Positions 39,525-48,916 are shown, counted from the first letter of the stretch. The stretch: DNA of 64,000 bases from Saprospiraceae bacterium (GCA_022448945.1 JAKVCV010000020.1:1-64000), one strand, 5' to 3'. The notes: generated from the letters alone by a model not told the origin. A program made the numbers and translations.

Positions 39525-41990
39525 CTATTTTACTCCAATATCAAAGCGTAAAGTCACATAAAAACTCAAACCATCTGCAGGTAAAATTCCAGGACCAGGA
39601 TAACTTGAAGCGCGACGTGTAAAATAAACTTCATTTGTAAGGTTGTTAATACCTGCCTGTAGTGTAAACCACTTCCACTGATAACTTGCAGCAATATCCA
39701 TTACAGCATAAGAAGGAATAACTCCTACTACAGCATTTGGAACCCAATCTGCATTAGTAGCATCTGAATAATGCTTTGAAGTAAAAGAATACTGGTAAGA
39801 AAGCTTAAAATTTTTATATCCAAAACTAAGTCCTGTTCTCAAAATAAATGGAGCAACGAATTCAAGTTGATTGCCATTAGCATAACTATTGGCAGTTTCA
39901 ATATAACGTCCATCCAATAGTGATAGATTTGTAAACAAGTTAAAACTAAAAGGAGTCTCAATTCTAGATAATAATTTCCAAAGATCAGCCTCAATAAACA
40001 TTTCTATACCCAAAACACGTGCATTACCAACATTTGTACGTATTGTATATCGTTCAATAATACCAGGGTTATCTTTATTAGGACGTTCACCAAAAACAGT
40101 ACCTATGCGACGATTATATCCCATATAAAAAATAGTAGTATTGAAATTAAACAACCCTTTATAACTACCCCTAAATCCAATATCAGCACTATAACCATAC
40201 TCATCTTTAAGATCCGGGTCCACCTCCTGATTTGGATTAGAAATACGCATATCATTAAAATTGATGCCGCGATAGTTTTGAGAAAAGTTCCCATAAATTT
40301 CAAGATTATCTGAAAACTTATAGCTTAAACCTATTCCTGCAAGAAAAATAGACCTTATATTACTTCTTTGTTCAGGGACAGCTTCATTTTTTAAAGTATC
40401 CGTACCGCTACTAGTTGAAACAACCACTAAATCCTGATAATACCCTTCCGCTGCAGTTTGTATATACTCGTATCTAATACCAGGCGTTAAACTAAACTTA
40501 TCTGTTATAGCAAAATAATTTTCGGCAAAAGCAGCAAAATTAAAACTTGGAAATATATATTCAGATTTAAAAATCCCTGAGGGAGCATCTATAAATTCAA
40601 AATCTAAAAGTGTTCCCGTACTATCACTATTCGCAAATCCTTGTTTTTGTTGGGTATGTCCTTTATAAATACGAAAACCAGTAACTAGCGCAGAAACTCT
40701 ATGAAGAAATTTGTACCGATGCACCAAACGAGTTTCACTCCCAAAATTCCTATAATTGCCTTTTATCAAATCTCTCTCTTTACCATAATCAGGGCGGTTA
40801 ATACTCTCAAGATTACCCAAAGAATGACGACTAGCAAAAAGGGCAAAATTCCGAATATTAAGCCGAGTCATTGATGAAAACTTATATTCAAAATTTAAGG
40901 CACTTAAATTCCAATTGACTCGAAACCAGTTGCGATTTCGGTTTGATTGGCGAGGGTTTTGCATGAATTCCAAATCCGTCAATCCACCAGGTTGATGAGC
41001 CACATATTGCATCAATGTTTGTTCGGCACACACAGTAAATTTATCTGTAATTTTAAATTCCAATTTTAAATATCCATTATGAACATCAAAATTAGCATTT
41101 GGACGCCATCCATCACCACGCTTGAATTGATAAAATCCATAATAATTAAGTTTCTTTTTTAATACAGTACCACCAATACTATTGAATGTATTAACGAAAT
41201 TAAACGCCCCGTATGTATTTTCAGTCACAAATTGAAACTTTTGATCAATTGGTCCCTGTTTGATAACAAAATTCAACATACCTCCAAATTGTGTCCCAAA
41301 CTGTAGTGAAGCCGCACCACGAAGAACTTCTATACGTTGTACCGATTGAGTAGGAGGAGTATAATAGGTTTCAGGATACCCGAGCGCATCGGCACTAATA
41401 TCATACCCATTTTGCCTTGTATTAAAATTAGTAGTTCTTTTCGGATTTAATCCACGTCCTCCAATATTCAATTGAATACCTGAATTATCATTTTCCCAAA
41501 TATTGAGACCAGGCACTTTCTTAAAAAGTTCCCTGGCGTTATTATTTGAGCTATTTAATAATGTTTTTTTTAAATCTATTACATGTATTGTCTTTGCACT
41601 AAGCAAAGTAACCCCGTGAATGGCAGGATTAAGAAAATAATCTCCTCCATCGATAACAACATCTTTATCATATAAAATCCTTAACGAATCTAGCGGTATT
41701 GTTATATCAACACTTTTATCATTTATAATTAGCTCAACAACTTTTTTATGAAATCCAATTGCATTTAAATTGAGTTGATATGTTCCTGAACTAAGATTCC
41801 TAATTTCAAACTGTCCATTAATATCACTATAATCAGAAACATTAGATGGTTCTAGAAAAACAAAAACTTTTGATAAAACATTTTCACCTTTGTTCGTTAT
41901 TTTTCCTCGAATACTGTATTGACTATACAGACTCTGTATAGAAAATACTAAATAAAAGAAAAAGCAATATAGAAAAACGTAACGCTTCAA
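39525..41990 (-). CDS. TonB-dependent receptor, FecA/siderophore-like
   Basis: This 821-residue receptor has a signal peptide, a carboxypeptidase-like domain (SIRGKITNKGENVLSKVFV to about residue 110), a plug with ELFKKVPGLNIWENDNSGIQLNIGGRGLNPKRT and VLRGAASLQFGTQFGGMLNFVI, and a barrel with long strands. The barrel region has many aromatic Gly-rich turns. The plug form with GLNIWENDNSGIQLNIGGRG matches ferric-dicitrate or siderophore receptors such as FecA. The barrel ends LRFDIGVK. No sigma/anti-sigma pair is adjacent, so the usual FecIR control is not seen here. A CAAATGTA (TACATTTG on the coding strand) box lies at 42028-42035, without a good partner. Confidence 0.85.
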   Translation of the reverse strand: MKRYVFLYCFFFYLVFSIQSLYSQYSIRGKITNKGENVLSKVFVFLEPSNVSDYSDINGQFEIRNLSSGTYQLNLNAIGFHKKVVELIINDKSVDITIPLDSLRILYDKDVVIDGGDYFLNPAIHGVTLLSAKTIHVIDLKKTLLNSSNNNARELFKKVPGLNIWENDNSGIQLNIGGRGLNPKRTTNFNTRQNGYDISADALGYPETYYTPPTQSVQRIEVLRGAASLQFGTQFGGMLNFVIKQGPIDQKFQFVTENTYGAFNFVNTFNSIGGTVLKKKLNYYGFYQFKRGDGWRPNANFDVHNGYLKLEFKITDKFTVCAEQTLMQYVAHQPGGLTDLEFMQNPRQSNRNRNWFRVNWNLSALNFEYKFSSMTRLNIRNFALFASRHSLGNLESINRPDYGKERDLIKGNYRNFGSETRLVHRYKFLHRVSALVTGFRIYKGHTQQKQGFANSDSTGTLLDFEFIDAPSGIFKSEYIFPSFNFAAFAENYFAITDKFSLTPGIRYEYIQTAAEGYYQDLVVVSTSSGTDTLKNEAVPEQRSNIRSIFLAGIGLSYKFSDNLEIYGNFSQNYRGINFNDMRISNPNQEVDPDLKDEYGYSADIGFRGSYKGLFNFNTTIFYMGYNRRIGTVFGERPNKDNPGIIERYTIRTNVGNARVLGIEMFIEADLWKLLSRIETPFSFNLFTNLSLLDGRYIETANSYANGNQLEFVAPFILRTGLSFGYKNFKLSYQYSFTSKHYSDATNADWVPNAVVGVIPSYAVMDIAASYQWKWFTLQAGINNLTNEVYFTRRASSYPGPGILPADGLSFYVTLRFDIGVK

Positions 41991-42473
41991 CAGTATTAAT
42001 TTTTATTTTGTCTAAATAAGAATACTGCAAATGTAGGAAATTTCCACATACACTTATTTCATTGTCTATAAAATCTTTAAAAATCATGTTTTTTTTAGAT
42101 AAAAATTAAAAATTATTTAACTGAAAAACTAAAAAAGGCAAAAAGCTAATTACAAATTTATAGTTGTAAATAAATTAAAGCTCTATAGCACCTCAGATCA
42201 AAATTGATTTTTTGCTTTTATTTTAAATAATTTTTCTTTCAAAATTCTTAAAAAAGAAGAAAATCCGTAAATTCGCATTCGTGCTATAACTTTAATACTT
42301 TAATCATTCAGTTAAAAATACTAGCATTGAACTATTATTGTTAGATTTGATTAACATCAAAAATAATATAACTATAAGATAATATTAACATACTTTTTAC
42401 GTTTCTGTTGTATACTATTATTACGTCCTTAATTGGAAAGATATTTTACTTCACATTTTACCAGGATTACAAG
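41991..42473. other. Divergent intergenic region
   Basis: This long AT-rich region separates the divergent genes at 41990 and 42474. It contains one TAnnTTTG-type box for the minus strand at 42028-42035 but no matching -33 element. No RNA gene or clear repeat was seen. The segment 42408-42473 is open in frame with the downstream gene but is judged untranslated because a better signal-peptide start follows. Confidence 0.4.
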
Positions 42474-43445
42474 ATGCAAAAAACATTTATTTTATGGTGT
42501 TTAGCTATGCTTGGCACAGCAATAGGATTTTCTCAAAATGGATATAGGCCTGTATATCCACTTGAAATTGGAATTCAATTAGGGACCTCTCAGTTTCTAG
42601 GAGATTTAGGTGGCGCGGCAGGAATTGGTAAAGGCTTTATTATAGATACTGATTTCTCATCAGTTCGCCCTACATTCGGGATATTTGGTAGATATAATGT
42701 AGGCGGACATGTAGCTCTTCGTGCTGATATTAATTATTTACAACTTCATGGTGACGACAAACTTGCAGGAAATGGTGGCTTTAGTGCATCTGCACCTAGA
42801 TTTCCTGGAATAGATGGAGCATGGTTTCGTTACTACAGAAATTTGAATTTCAAATCAGATGTATTTGACATGAACATTGCTATAGAGGTTATTCCATATA
42901 ACTTCGAATTAGGAGGAGGATACAAAAACTATAGTGTTATTTCACCATATGGGTTCATTGGCGTTGGTTTTTTTGCATTCAATCCAAAAGGATTATATAA
43001 TGGAACATGGATAGAACTAAAACCCCTTAGAACTGAAGGCCAAGGTCTTGTTGACGGGCGTGCTGAATATTCATTAGTGCAGTTAAATATTCCGCTAGGA
43101 TTTGGTATAAAATGGGCTTATAATGACACATGGTCTGTTGCATTAGAAGTAAATCATAGAATGACTTTTACAGACTATATTGATGATGTATCTACAGATT
43201 ATGTTCTCGACCCGTCTGTATTTAATCAATTAGGTCCTGCTGAAGCACAATTAGCTAAAGCTTTGGCCCATCGTTCTGGTGAACAAGATCCTGGCGGGGT
43301 TAATTCTGAAGTAACTGCTCCAGGTACACAACGAGGAGACCCAAAAGACAATGATGCTTATTATACTGTAACAATTCGCTTTAGCTACTATCTTGATGTT
43401 GAAAACATGGGCGGCGGCAAACGATATGGATGTCCTGTATGGTAA
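42474..43445 (+). CDS. DUF6089-like outer-membrane beta-barrel protein
   Basis: I chose the ATG at 42474, which begins a signal peptide (QKTFILWCLAMLGTAIGFSQ); an earlier TTG at 42408 would add 22 residues. The mature protein has the DUF6089-like opening EIGIQLGTSQFLGDLGGAAG, a region of paired strands (FGIFGRYNVGGHVALRADINYL), then GFGIKWAYNDTWSVALEVNHRMTFTDYIDDVSTDYV and a terminal strand YYTVTIRFSYYLD. This is a common Bacteroidota outer-membrane family of unknown function, sometimes linked to gliding and type IX machinery. The gene is followed by a strong terminator. Confidence 0.75.
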   Translation: MQKTFILWCLAMLGTAIGFSQNGYRPVYPLEIGIQLGTSQFLGDLGGAAGIGKGFIIDTDFSSVRPTFGIFGRYNVGGHVALRADINYLQLHGDDKLAGNGGFSASAPRFPGIDGAWFRYYRNLNFKSDVFDMNIAIEVIPYNFELGGGYKNYSVISPYGFIGVGFFAFNPKGLYNGTWIELKPLRTEGQGLVDGRAEYSLVQLNIPLGFGIKWAYNDTWSVALEVNHRMTFTDYIDDVSTDYVLDPSVFNQLGPAEAQLAKALAHRSGEQDPGGVNSEVTAPGTQRGDPKDNDAYYTVTIRFSYYLDVENMGGGKRYGCPVW

Positions 43446-43458
43446 AACCAATCCAACA

Positions 43459-43500
43459 AAAAAAAAGGAATTGATGTTTAAATATCAATTCCTTTTTTTT
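43459..43500 (+). terminator. Rho-independent terminator after the DUF6089-like gene
   Basis: A hairpin with core GGAATTGAT paired with ATCAATTCC, extended on both sides by A and T runs to a 17-bp stem, lies 13 bases past the stop codon. The T-run continues for nine bases on the plus strand. Confidence 0.85.
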
Positions 43501-43640
43501 TGTTCCAGCTTAAGCATTAACTATAAATTATAAAAAAAATACAAACCTAAATGTTTGTGCAGGTCTATTTAACAATCATTTAAACTGTATTTTATACAAT
43601 TAATTTGGTATTCTTTTTTATTTTTAAAGACAAAAAGGAG

Positions 43641-43704
43641 AAAGCGATTCGGAGAGGCATTTCCGAATCGCTTTGCATACAATACGAAATGAGAGTTCGT
43701 ATTG
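43641..43704 (+). other. Two tandem hairpins upstream of the NlpC/P60 gene
   Basis: The first is a perfect 13-bp stem (AAAGCGATTCGGA, 43641-43653, with 43662-43674) around an 8-base loop. The second is a perfect 9-bp stem (CAATACGAA, 43680-43688, with 43696-43704) around ATGAGAG. They are separated by five bases and are followed by 56 bases of leader before the ATG at 43761. Neither has a U-tract, so they are not standard terminators. They could be a structured leader, a small RNA or a protein-binding site. The hairpins are observed; any function is inference. Confidence 0.6.
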
Positions 43705-43760
43705 CTTAATAACCCTTTTAACTAACCTAATAAAAACTTACTTACTTTAATACTACAATC

Positions 43761-44312
43761 ATGCCAAAAAATCAAAAAATTAATTTTATCTCGAATTATT
43801 TAAAAAAAACTGTTTTTTTTCCACTGATTTTATTGCTATTTATTACCTCTTGCTCCCCTATTAGAACTTCTACTAGTTCTAGTTTTAAGAAGAAAAATTC
43901 AGCTGAAATAAGCTTAAGAAATAAACTTATTAAGGAGGCCGAAAAACACAAAGGAATAAAATATAAATACGGGGGAAAAGACCCCCAAGGCTTTGATTGT
44001 TCGGGTTTTACATATTATGTTTGCTCCAAAAACAACATCAAATTATCCCGGACGTCTGCCTATCAATCCAAGGAAGGAAATGAAGTTTCTTTAACCAAAG
44101 CTAAAGCAGGAGATTTATTGTTTTTTGGCAGACATGGGCGTAGTGGAAAGATACAACATGTCGGGATGGTAATAAAAAATAATTCTGAAGGATTATTCAT
44201 GATTCACAGTAGTAGTTCTCGTGGAATTTGTGTAGATAATGTACTTTTTTCCAAATATTGGAAACCTAAACTGCTTTTTGCACGTAATATCATCGGCTTA
44301 AAGGAAAAATAA
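43761..44312 (+). CDS. NlpC/P60 (C40) cell-wall peptidase lipoprotein
   Basis: This is a cysteine endopeptidase that cuts peptide cross-links or stems in peptidoglycan. A lipobox LLFITSC gives lipid-attached Cys31. The catalytic Cys80 lies in GFDCSGF, and the His residues H133 (IQHVGMV) and H149 (MIHSSSS) complete the family pattern. KYKYGGKDPQG is the usual N-terminal block. The 183-residue length is normal for a Spr-type lipoprotein. The last 36 codons and 27 following bases form a 136-bp tandem duplication with a second copy after the stop. Confidence 0.88.
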   Translation: MPKNQKINFISNYLKKTVFFPLILLLFITSCSPIRTSTSSSFKKKNSAEISLRNKLIKEAEKHKGIKYKYGGKDPQGFDCSGFTYYVCSKNNIKLSRTSAYQSKEGNEVSLTKAKAGDLLFFGRHGRSGKIQHVGMVIKNNSEGLFMIHSSSSRGICVDNVLFSKYWKPKLLFARNIIGLKEK

Positions 44313-44474
44313 TTTGAATATATACGTCTTTTGAAGCCCTCACAGTAGTAATTCTCGTGGAATTTGTGTAGATAATATACTTTTTTCCAAATATTGGAAA
44401 CCTAAAATACTTTTTGCACGTAATATCATCGGCTTAAAGGAAAAATAATTTGAATATATACGTCTTTTGAAGCC
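44204..44474 (+). repeat. 136-bp tandem duplication of the NlpC gene 3' end
   Basis: Copy 1 (44204-44339) covers the last 36 codons, the stop codon and the following 27 bases of the NlpC/P60 gene. Copy 2 (44340-44474) follows directly. They differ at four bases, all in the coding part, changing three codons to conservative ones (Ser to Asn, Val to Ile, Leu to Ile); the 27 non-coding bases are the same. Copy 2 has no start codon of its own and is a remnant. Codon-respecting differences are observed; the origin is inference. Confidence 0.9.
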
Positions 44475-44516
44475 ATTTTAAATGTCTCATTATGACATAA
44501 ATTTTTTAATCATAAT

Positions 44517-45533
44517 ATGTATTTCGATTTTATCTTTTATTCTATCTTATTGATCAGTTCCATTGGAAGTTATAAAATCATTATTTCCTCCCCAGCACAA
44601 AATTGGCTTTTGAAAATTTCAAAATGTTCTATTATACTTTTATGTATCTCATTATGGCTCTGGCAAATACTTTTATGGACTTGGCCAAAGGGTAATAGAA
44701 TTGAAGAAGCTATACACCTGCCTCGTCATCTTTGGACATTAAGTAATAAAGAGATCATTAAAAATATAAGTAATGAAAAACATTTCTATGGTGAACACCC
44801 AAAGCAATATTTTATGTATTACCCAGCTACTTCAGAAAGCAAAAAAAATACTGTAATATTTTTTATTCATGGAGGTGGTTGGTGTTTTGGGAGCCCTTAT
44901 GAACACAGGTTTTTAGCAAAACTATTACAGCAACAAGGATATACATTGATCTTCCCTGCATATAGATTAACACCGGAATTTTCTTATCCTGATATTAAGG
45001 AAGATATTAACAATGCATTTATAAATAGTATTAATTTTTTAAAGCAAAAAGGAATTCAAGATCCTAAACTTATTATAGGAGGGACTTCAGCTGGAGCAAA
45101 TCTTGCCAATTTATTGGCTTTTGATGAAAAAAGATGGGATAGCCTTTACGTAGACAGGAAATGCCTTTATGGTGTTTTCAGTATTGCCGGAGTATTGAGT
45201 CTGGACGACCTTGGTTACAGTTATACACTTACTAATTATACTGGCCCTATCAATAGTAAACAATATCTACTTGCTAACCCTATAAATTATATTAATGAAA
45301 AAGACAGTTTCCCATTCCTTTGTTTGCATGGTGATAGTGATGGTTTAGCTCCATATAAAAATGCTACATCTTTCTGCACTAAATTAAAAAATAAATCATC
45401 AGTTATATTAGATTTTCATACCTTTAAAAACTGTTCTCACATTGACCTAGGATCAAGTTGGTACTACGATGAAAAGGATAATTTTGGACAAGACACAATT
45501 CTTATCAATTGGTTAAAAAAAATCTCAAACTAA
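44517..45533 (+). CDS. Membrane-anchored alpha/beta hydrolase, HSL-like esterase
   Basis: Two hydrophobic helices at the N-terminus (residues 4-25 and 37-60) are followed by an alpha/beta hydrolase domain. The oxyanion-hole motif is HGGGWCFGSP, characteristic of hormone-sensitive lipase-like esterases (Pfam Abhydrolase_3), and the nucleophile Ser lies in GGTSAGANLA (G-x-S-x-G). The Asp is in LHGDSDGLAP and the His in FKNCSHIDLG. It probably hydrolyses short acyl esters at the membrane. It begins 42 bases after the duplicated NlpC end. The next gene, at 45589, starts 55 bases on. Confidence 0.82.
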   Translation: MYFDFIFYSILLISSIGSYKIIISSPAQNWLLKISKCSIILLCISLWLWQILLWTWPKGNRIEEAIHLPRHLWTLSNKEIIKNISNEKHFYGEHPKQYFMYYPATSESKKNTVIFFIHGGGWCFGSPYEHRFLAKLLQQQGYTLIFPAYRLTPEFSYPDIKEDINNAFINSINFLKQKGIQDPKLIIGGTSAGANLANLLAFDEKRWDSLYVDRKCLYGVFSIAGVLSLDDLGYSYTLTNYTGPINSKQYLLANPINYINEKDSFPFLCLHGDSDGLAPYKNATSFCTKLKNKSSVILDFHTFKNCSHIDLGSSWYYDEKDNFGQDTILINWLKKISN

Positions 45534-45550
45534 GAAGTTGCCCTTTGGTT

Positions 45551-45582
45551 TTTGCATTAAAGAGGTTTTTGGAGTACCTTTG
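45551..45582 (+). promoter_or_regulatory. Bacteroidota-type promoter of the HYC_CC_PP gene
   Basis: The sequence reads TTTG at 45551-45554, 20 bases, then TACCTTTG at 45575-45582, a full match to the consensus and spacing. The -7 element ends only six bases before the ATG at 45589, so the transcript would be leaderless or nearly so. Pattern match only. Confidence 0.5.
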
Positions 45583-45588
45583 TATATA

Positions 45589-46107
45589 ATGATTAGCAAG
45601 CGACATAGGATAACGGCTGTTTTTTTAGCTTTTTTAGTACTCTTTAGTTCTACCGGATTGGGCATGAACTCAGGATTATGCTGTTGTACTGGGAAAGTAT
45701 GTAAAGTAACCCCGAAAGGAAAAAATAAACTTGATTGTTGTAAAACAAAACAATTGAAAACAACATTTAAGAAAAACAGCAAACGGTATTGTTGCTCCAA
45801 AAATGAGATTCAAAGGGGTGCTAATAAAAAAAATGATAATAACAATCATACTTTAAGAATCAACAATCATTGCTGCTCATCAAGCTGTAAAACTGTCAAA
45901 AATAATATTACCCCTAACTTCATAAACACAAAAGAAAACACTTCCCCTGTTTTGTTTAATCCCATCTGCTTTAAAAAAGCAATTAATTATTCAAAAGGCA
46001 TTGCCTTTTTTAATAATACGAAAGTATTTATCGGCGTTCCCAATAATAGACCGCTCAAATACTATGATCATGCATTATTACATTGGTTTCAAACATATCG
46101 TTGCTAG
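45589..46107 (+). CDS. HYC_CC_PP-family cysteine-rich protein
   Basis: The start is the ATG at 45589, which opens a basic N-terminus and hydrophobic signal (KRHRITAVFLAFLVLFSSTG). The mature part has 13 Cys, many in pairs or triplets (LCCCTGKVCK, DCCKTK, YCCSKN, HCCSSSC). This layout, together with the nearby TonB receptor, fits the Bacteroidota HYC_CC_PP proteins, which are found with metal receptors. The C-terminal half is less Cys-rich and ends HALLHWFQTYRC. Cys clusters suggest soft-metal (Cu, Ag or similar) binding in the periplasm. It precedes the receptor by 76 bases and is likely to be in one operon with it. Confidence 0.72.
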   Translation: MISKRHRITAVFLAFLVLFSSTGLGMNSGLCCCTGKVCKVTPKGKNKLDCCKTKQLKTTFKKNSKRYCCSKNEIQRGANKKNDNNNHTLRINNHCCSSSCKTVKNNITPNFINTKENTSPVLFNPICFKKAINYSKGIAFFNNTKVFIGVPNNRPLKYYDHALLHWFQTYRC

Positions 46108-46183
46108 TATCATACTCTTTCTGACCTCATATCTTGGATATGAACCCTAAGAAATATATTACATTAGCAAATAATGCAAAATC

Positions 46184-48916
46184 ATGAGATATACACTTGA
46201 ATTTAGTGGATCAAGAAAAGAAAAGTATATACTTCCACGCGTTTTCATTAAAAAAACATTACTAACTTTTTTAGTATTCCTCCTGCCGTTAACAATAATA
46301 GCTCAAGATGACCCTATGACTTTTTCGGGAATGATTGTTAATGAAGAAAATGAAATATTGATAGGAGCAACAGTAAATTGGCAAGACACAACTATTGGAG
46401 CAGTTACTAATCTCGAAGGATGGTTCACCATTCAAAGAATGGACAGTATAAACCCATATATACTCGAAATAAGGTATGTGGGATATGAAACCGTAGAAGT
46501 TGAAATTCTTCCTAATGAAAATAGGTTACGTCTAATTGTTGAAGAAAACTCGACAATTGATGATATCATTGTGGAATCAAGGCAAAGAGATAACTTTACG
46601 TCTACATTAGACCCTATAAATGTTGAAAGTATTGGTGCAGGTGAACTACGCAGAGCAGCTTGCTGTAATCTTTCTGAAAGTTTTGAAAACAATGCAACTG
46701 TAAACGTACAATATACTGATGCAATAACAGGAGCAAAAGAAATTGAACTGCTTGGTCTAAAAGGCACTTACACACAAATGATGATTGAAAACAGACCTTC
46801 ATTCAATAGGTTAGGAAGGGCCTTCGGCCTTGAATATATACCTGGAACATTTATTCAGGGTATTCAAATATCTAAAGGAGCAAGTAGTGTAAAAAAGGGT
46901 GTTCAAGGGATTACTGGACAAATAAATACTGAACTTATTTCTCCACATAAGGCACCTTTAATTTTCCTTAATTTATTTGGGAATTATACAGGGCGTGTTG
47001 AATTAAATGCTCAATTCAATTATCGTATTAGTCAGAAATGGAGTACAGGCTTGCTTATGCATGGCAACTATTTTGGCACAGAAATAGATCAAAATAAAGA
47101 TTCTTTTCTTGACATTCCAAAGAAAAAACAAGCTAATGGTATATCTCGTTTAATATATAATGGGGAAAATTTATACTGTGAAATAAACATCCAGGGTATA
47201 TATGATAGTAGAAATGGGGGTCAAACTTTAGGGCTATTTAAAAAACAATTTGACAGTACAACAACACGTTTATATCAAGTTAATAATGAAATTCGAAGAA
47301 TAGGTGTATTTGGTAAATTAGGCTATTTTGGATTTAATAATCCTAAACAGAGTATAGCACTAGTATATGATGCCAATATACATGAACACAATTCATATTT
47401 TGGTGATAGATTATATAACGGTTTACAAAAACGGCTTTATGCAAACTTTATTTTTCAGACAAATTTAATAAACAATGATCACAATCTAAGTACAGGCCTA
47501 GCCTATGATCTGTTAGATTTTGAAGAACAATTTATGGATATTAATAATGACCGAACAGAACATCTAGCATCTGTATTTGCAGAATATGATTTCATAAAAA
47601 AAATAAACAAAGAAGTTGGGTCAGCTTTTGGTTGTATTTTAGGTATCCGAGCAGACCTAATACATACACAAAATTTTACAGTCATCTACCCTTCTCCTCG
47701 ATTAAATATAAAATATAACTTCACAGATGATATTGTACTACGTGCATCTGTAGGACGTGGAGTGCGTAATCCAAACCTATTTATTGAAAACATAAAATAT
47801 ATGCCCAGCTTCCGGACATTTGATATTCAAGAGACAATTTTACCCGAAGTAGCATGGAATTATGGTTTAAATTTTGTCTGGAATTTTAAAATCAGCCCTA
47901 AGCTTAATGGCAACTTAAATATTGATATATACAGAACTGATTTTGAGAATCAACTAATTGCTGACATCGATTCTGATCCTACATACAGCACAATACAATT
48001 TTATAATCTTAGTGGACAATCTTTCGCGAACAGTATCTTGATAAGTTATACCCAAGACATATTCAAGGGTTTCGAAACAAGATTAGCATATAAATTTAAT
48101 GATGTGAGAATGACATTTGGTAATATTTTACATCAAATGCCCCTGATGCCTCAACACAGAGCGCTTTTACATATGAATTATACAACTCCTAAAAAAGATT
48201 GGGAATTTAATGTTACATTAAACATTGTAGGGCCACAAAGACTTCCACACTTACATCCTCCGTATGGGCCTAACTTACCTGAGTATAGGTTAATCAGTGA
48301 CTATTCTCCGAGCTACCTTATGTTAAGTGCACATATCAATAAATTTTTCAAAGGTGGCTGGCAAATATATATTGGTGGTGAGAATCTCACAAATTACACA
48401 CAAGAACAACCAATATTGGGTTTTCAAGATCCATTTAGCAGTTCAACTACAGTTACATATGCTAATTTTGATGCTTCATCTGTTTATGCACCAGTTTTTG
48501 GAATACAAATATATGCAGGCATAAAATATACTTTCAAAGGGAAAGAACGGTTTACTCCTGTAAATACGTGTATTTCAACTCCTAAAGTATCATCAATAGA
48601 GAATAAAACAAATAAGGCAGATAATTTTGTGATGGAAAATACACAGAGTAGGATAAAAATTAAAACCTCCTCTCAATGTGGGATGTGTGAAACAACACTA
48701 AAACAGGCGTTAATGAAAAAAGATGGTATTAGTCATGTTGAATTAAATAAGGAGACTCAAATATTGGATATCATATATATAAAAGCTAAAATAGATGTTC
48801 CAAAAATTAAAAAAGCAATTGCAAAAACAGGATATGATGCTGATGATTTAAAGGCTAATAAAACAGCTTACAATAAATTAGACAATTGTTGTAAGAAGCC
48901 TGAAGATCGCAAATAA
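46184..48916 (+). CDS. TonB-dependent receptor with C-terminal heavy-metal-associated domain
   Basis: This 910-residue receptor has a signal peptide (ends LTIIAQ), a carboxypeptidase-like domain (about 48-130), a plug with RRAACCNLSESFENN (Cys160-Cys161) and LLGLKGTYTQMMIENRP, and a 22-strand barrel region. After the usual receptor end at about residue 800, an extra domain carries SSQCGMCETTLKQAL with Cys832 and Cys835, the C-x-x-C site of heavy-metal-associated (HMA) domains, followed by GISHVELNKETQILDIIY and TGYDADDLKANK, the normal HMA fold. The chain ends with KLDNCCKKPEDRK, a further Cys pair. HMA domains bind Cu, Zn or Cd, so the receptor probably imports or senses a metal or metal chelate. 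It follows HYC_CC_PP, which supports this. Confidence 0.88.
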   Translation: MRYTLEFSGSRKEKYILPRVFIKKTLLTFLVFLLPLTIIAQDDPMTFSGMIVNEENEILIGATVNWQDTTIGAVTNLEGWFTIQRMDSINPYILEIRYVGYETVEVEILPNENRLRLIVEENSTIDDIIVESRQRDNFTSTLDPINVESIGAGELRRAACCNLSESFENNATVNVQYTDAITGAKEIELLGLKGTYTQMMIENRPSFNRLGRAFGLEYIPGTFIQGIQISKGASSVKKGVQGITGQINTELISPHKAPLIFLNLFGNYTGRVELNAQFNYRISQKWSTGLLMHGNYFGTEIDQNKDSFLDIPKKKQANGISRLIYNGENLYCEINIQGIYDSRNGGQTLGLFKKQFDSTTTRLYQVNNEIRRIGVFGKLGYFGFNNPKQSIALVYDANIHEHNSYFGDRLYNGLQKRLYANFIFQTNLINNDHNLSTGLAYDLLDFEEQFMDINNDRTEHLASVFAEYDFIKKINKEVGSAFGCILGIRADLIHTQNFTVIYPSPRLNIKYNFTDDIVLRASVGRGVRNPNLFIENIKYMPSFRTFDIQETILPEVAWNYGLNFVWNFKISPKLNGNLNIDIYRTDFENQLIADIDSDPTYSTIQFYNLSGQSFANSILISYTQDIFKGFETRLAYKFNDVRMTFGNILHQMPLMPQHRALLHMNYTTPKKDWEFNVTLNIVGPQRLPHLHPPYGPNLPEYRLISDYSPSYLMLSAHINKFFKGGWQIYIGGENLTNYTQEQPILGFQDPFSSSTTVTYANFDASSVYAPVFGIQIYAGIKYTFKGKERFTPVNTCISTPKVSSIENKTNKADNFVMENTQSRIKIKTSSQCGMCETTLKQALMKKDGISHVELNKETQILDIIYIKAKIDVPKIKKAIAKTGYDADDLKANKTAYNKLDNCCKKPEDRK

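Noticed and set aside
42408-42473. Earlier start for the DUF6089-like gene
   Set aside because: It would put 22 residues before a clear signal peptide, so the ATG at 42474 is preferred.
44340-44474. Insertion sequence or second gene after the NlpC gene
   Set aside because: The segment is a copy of the upstream gene end, with no start codon, no transposase and no inverted repeats.
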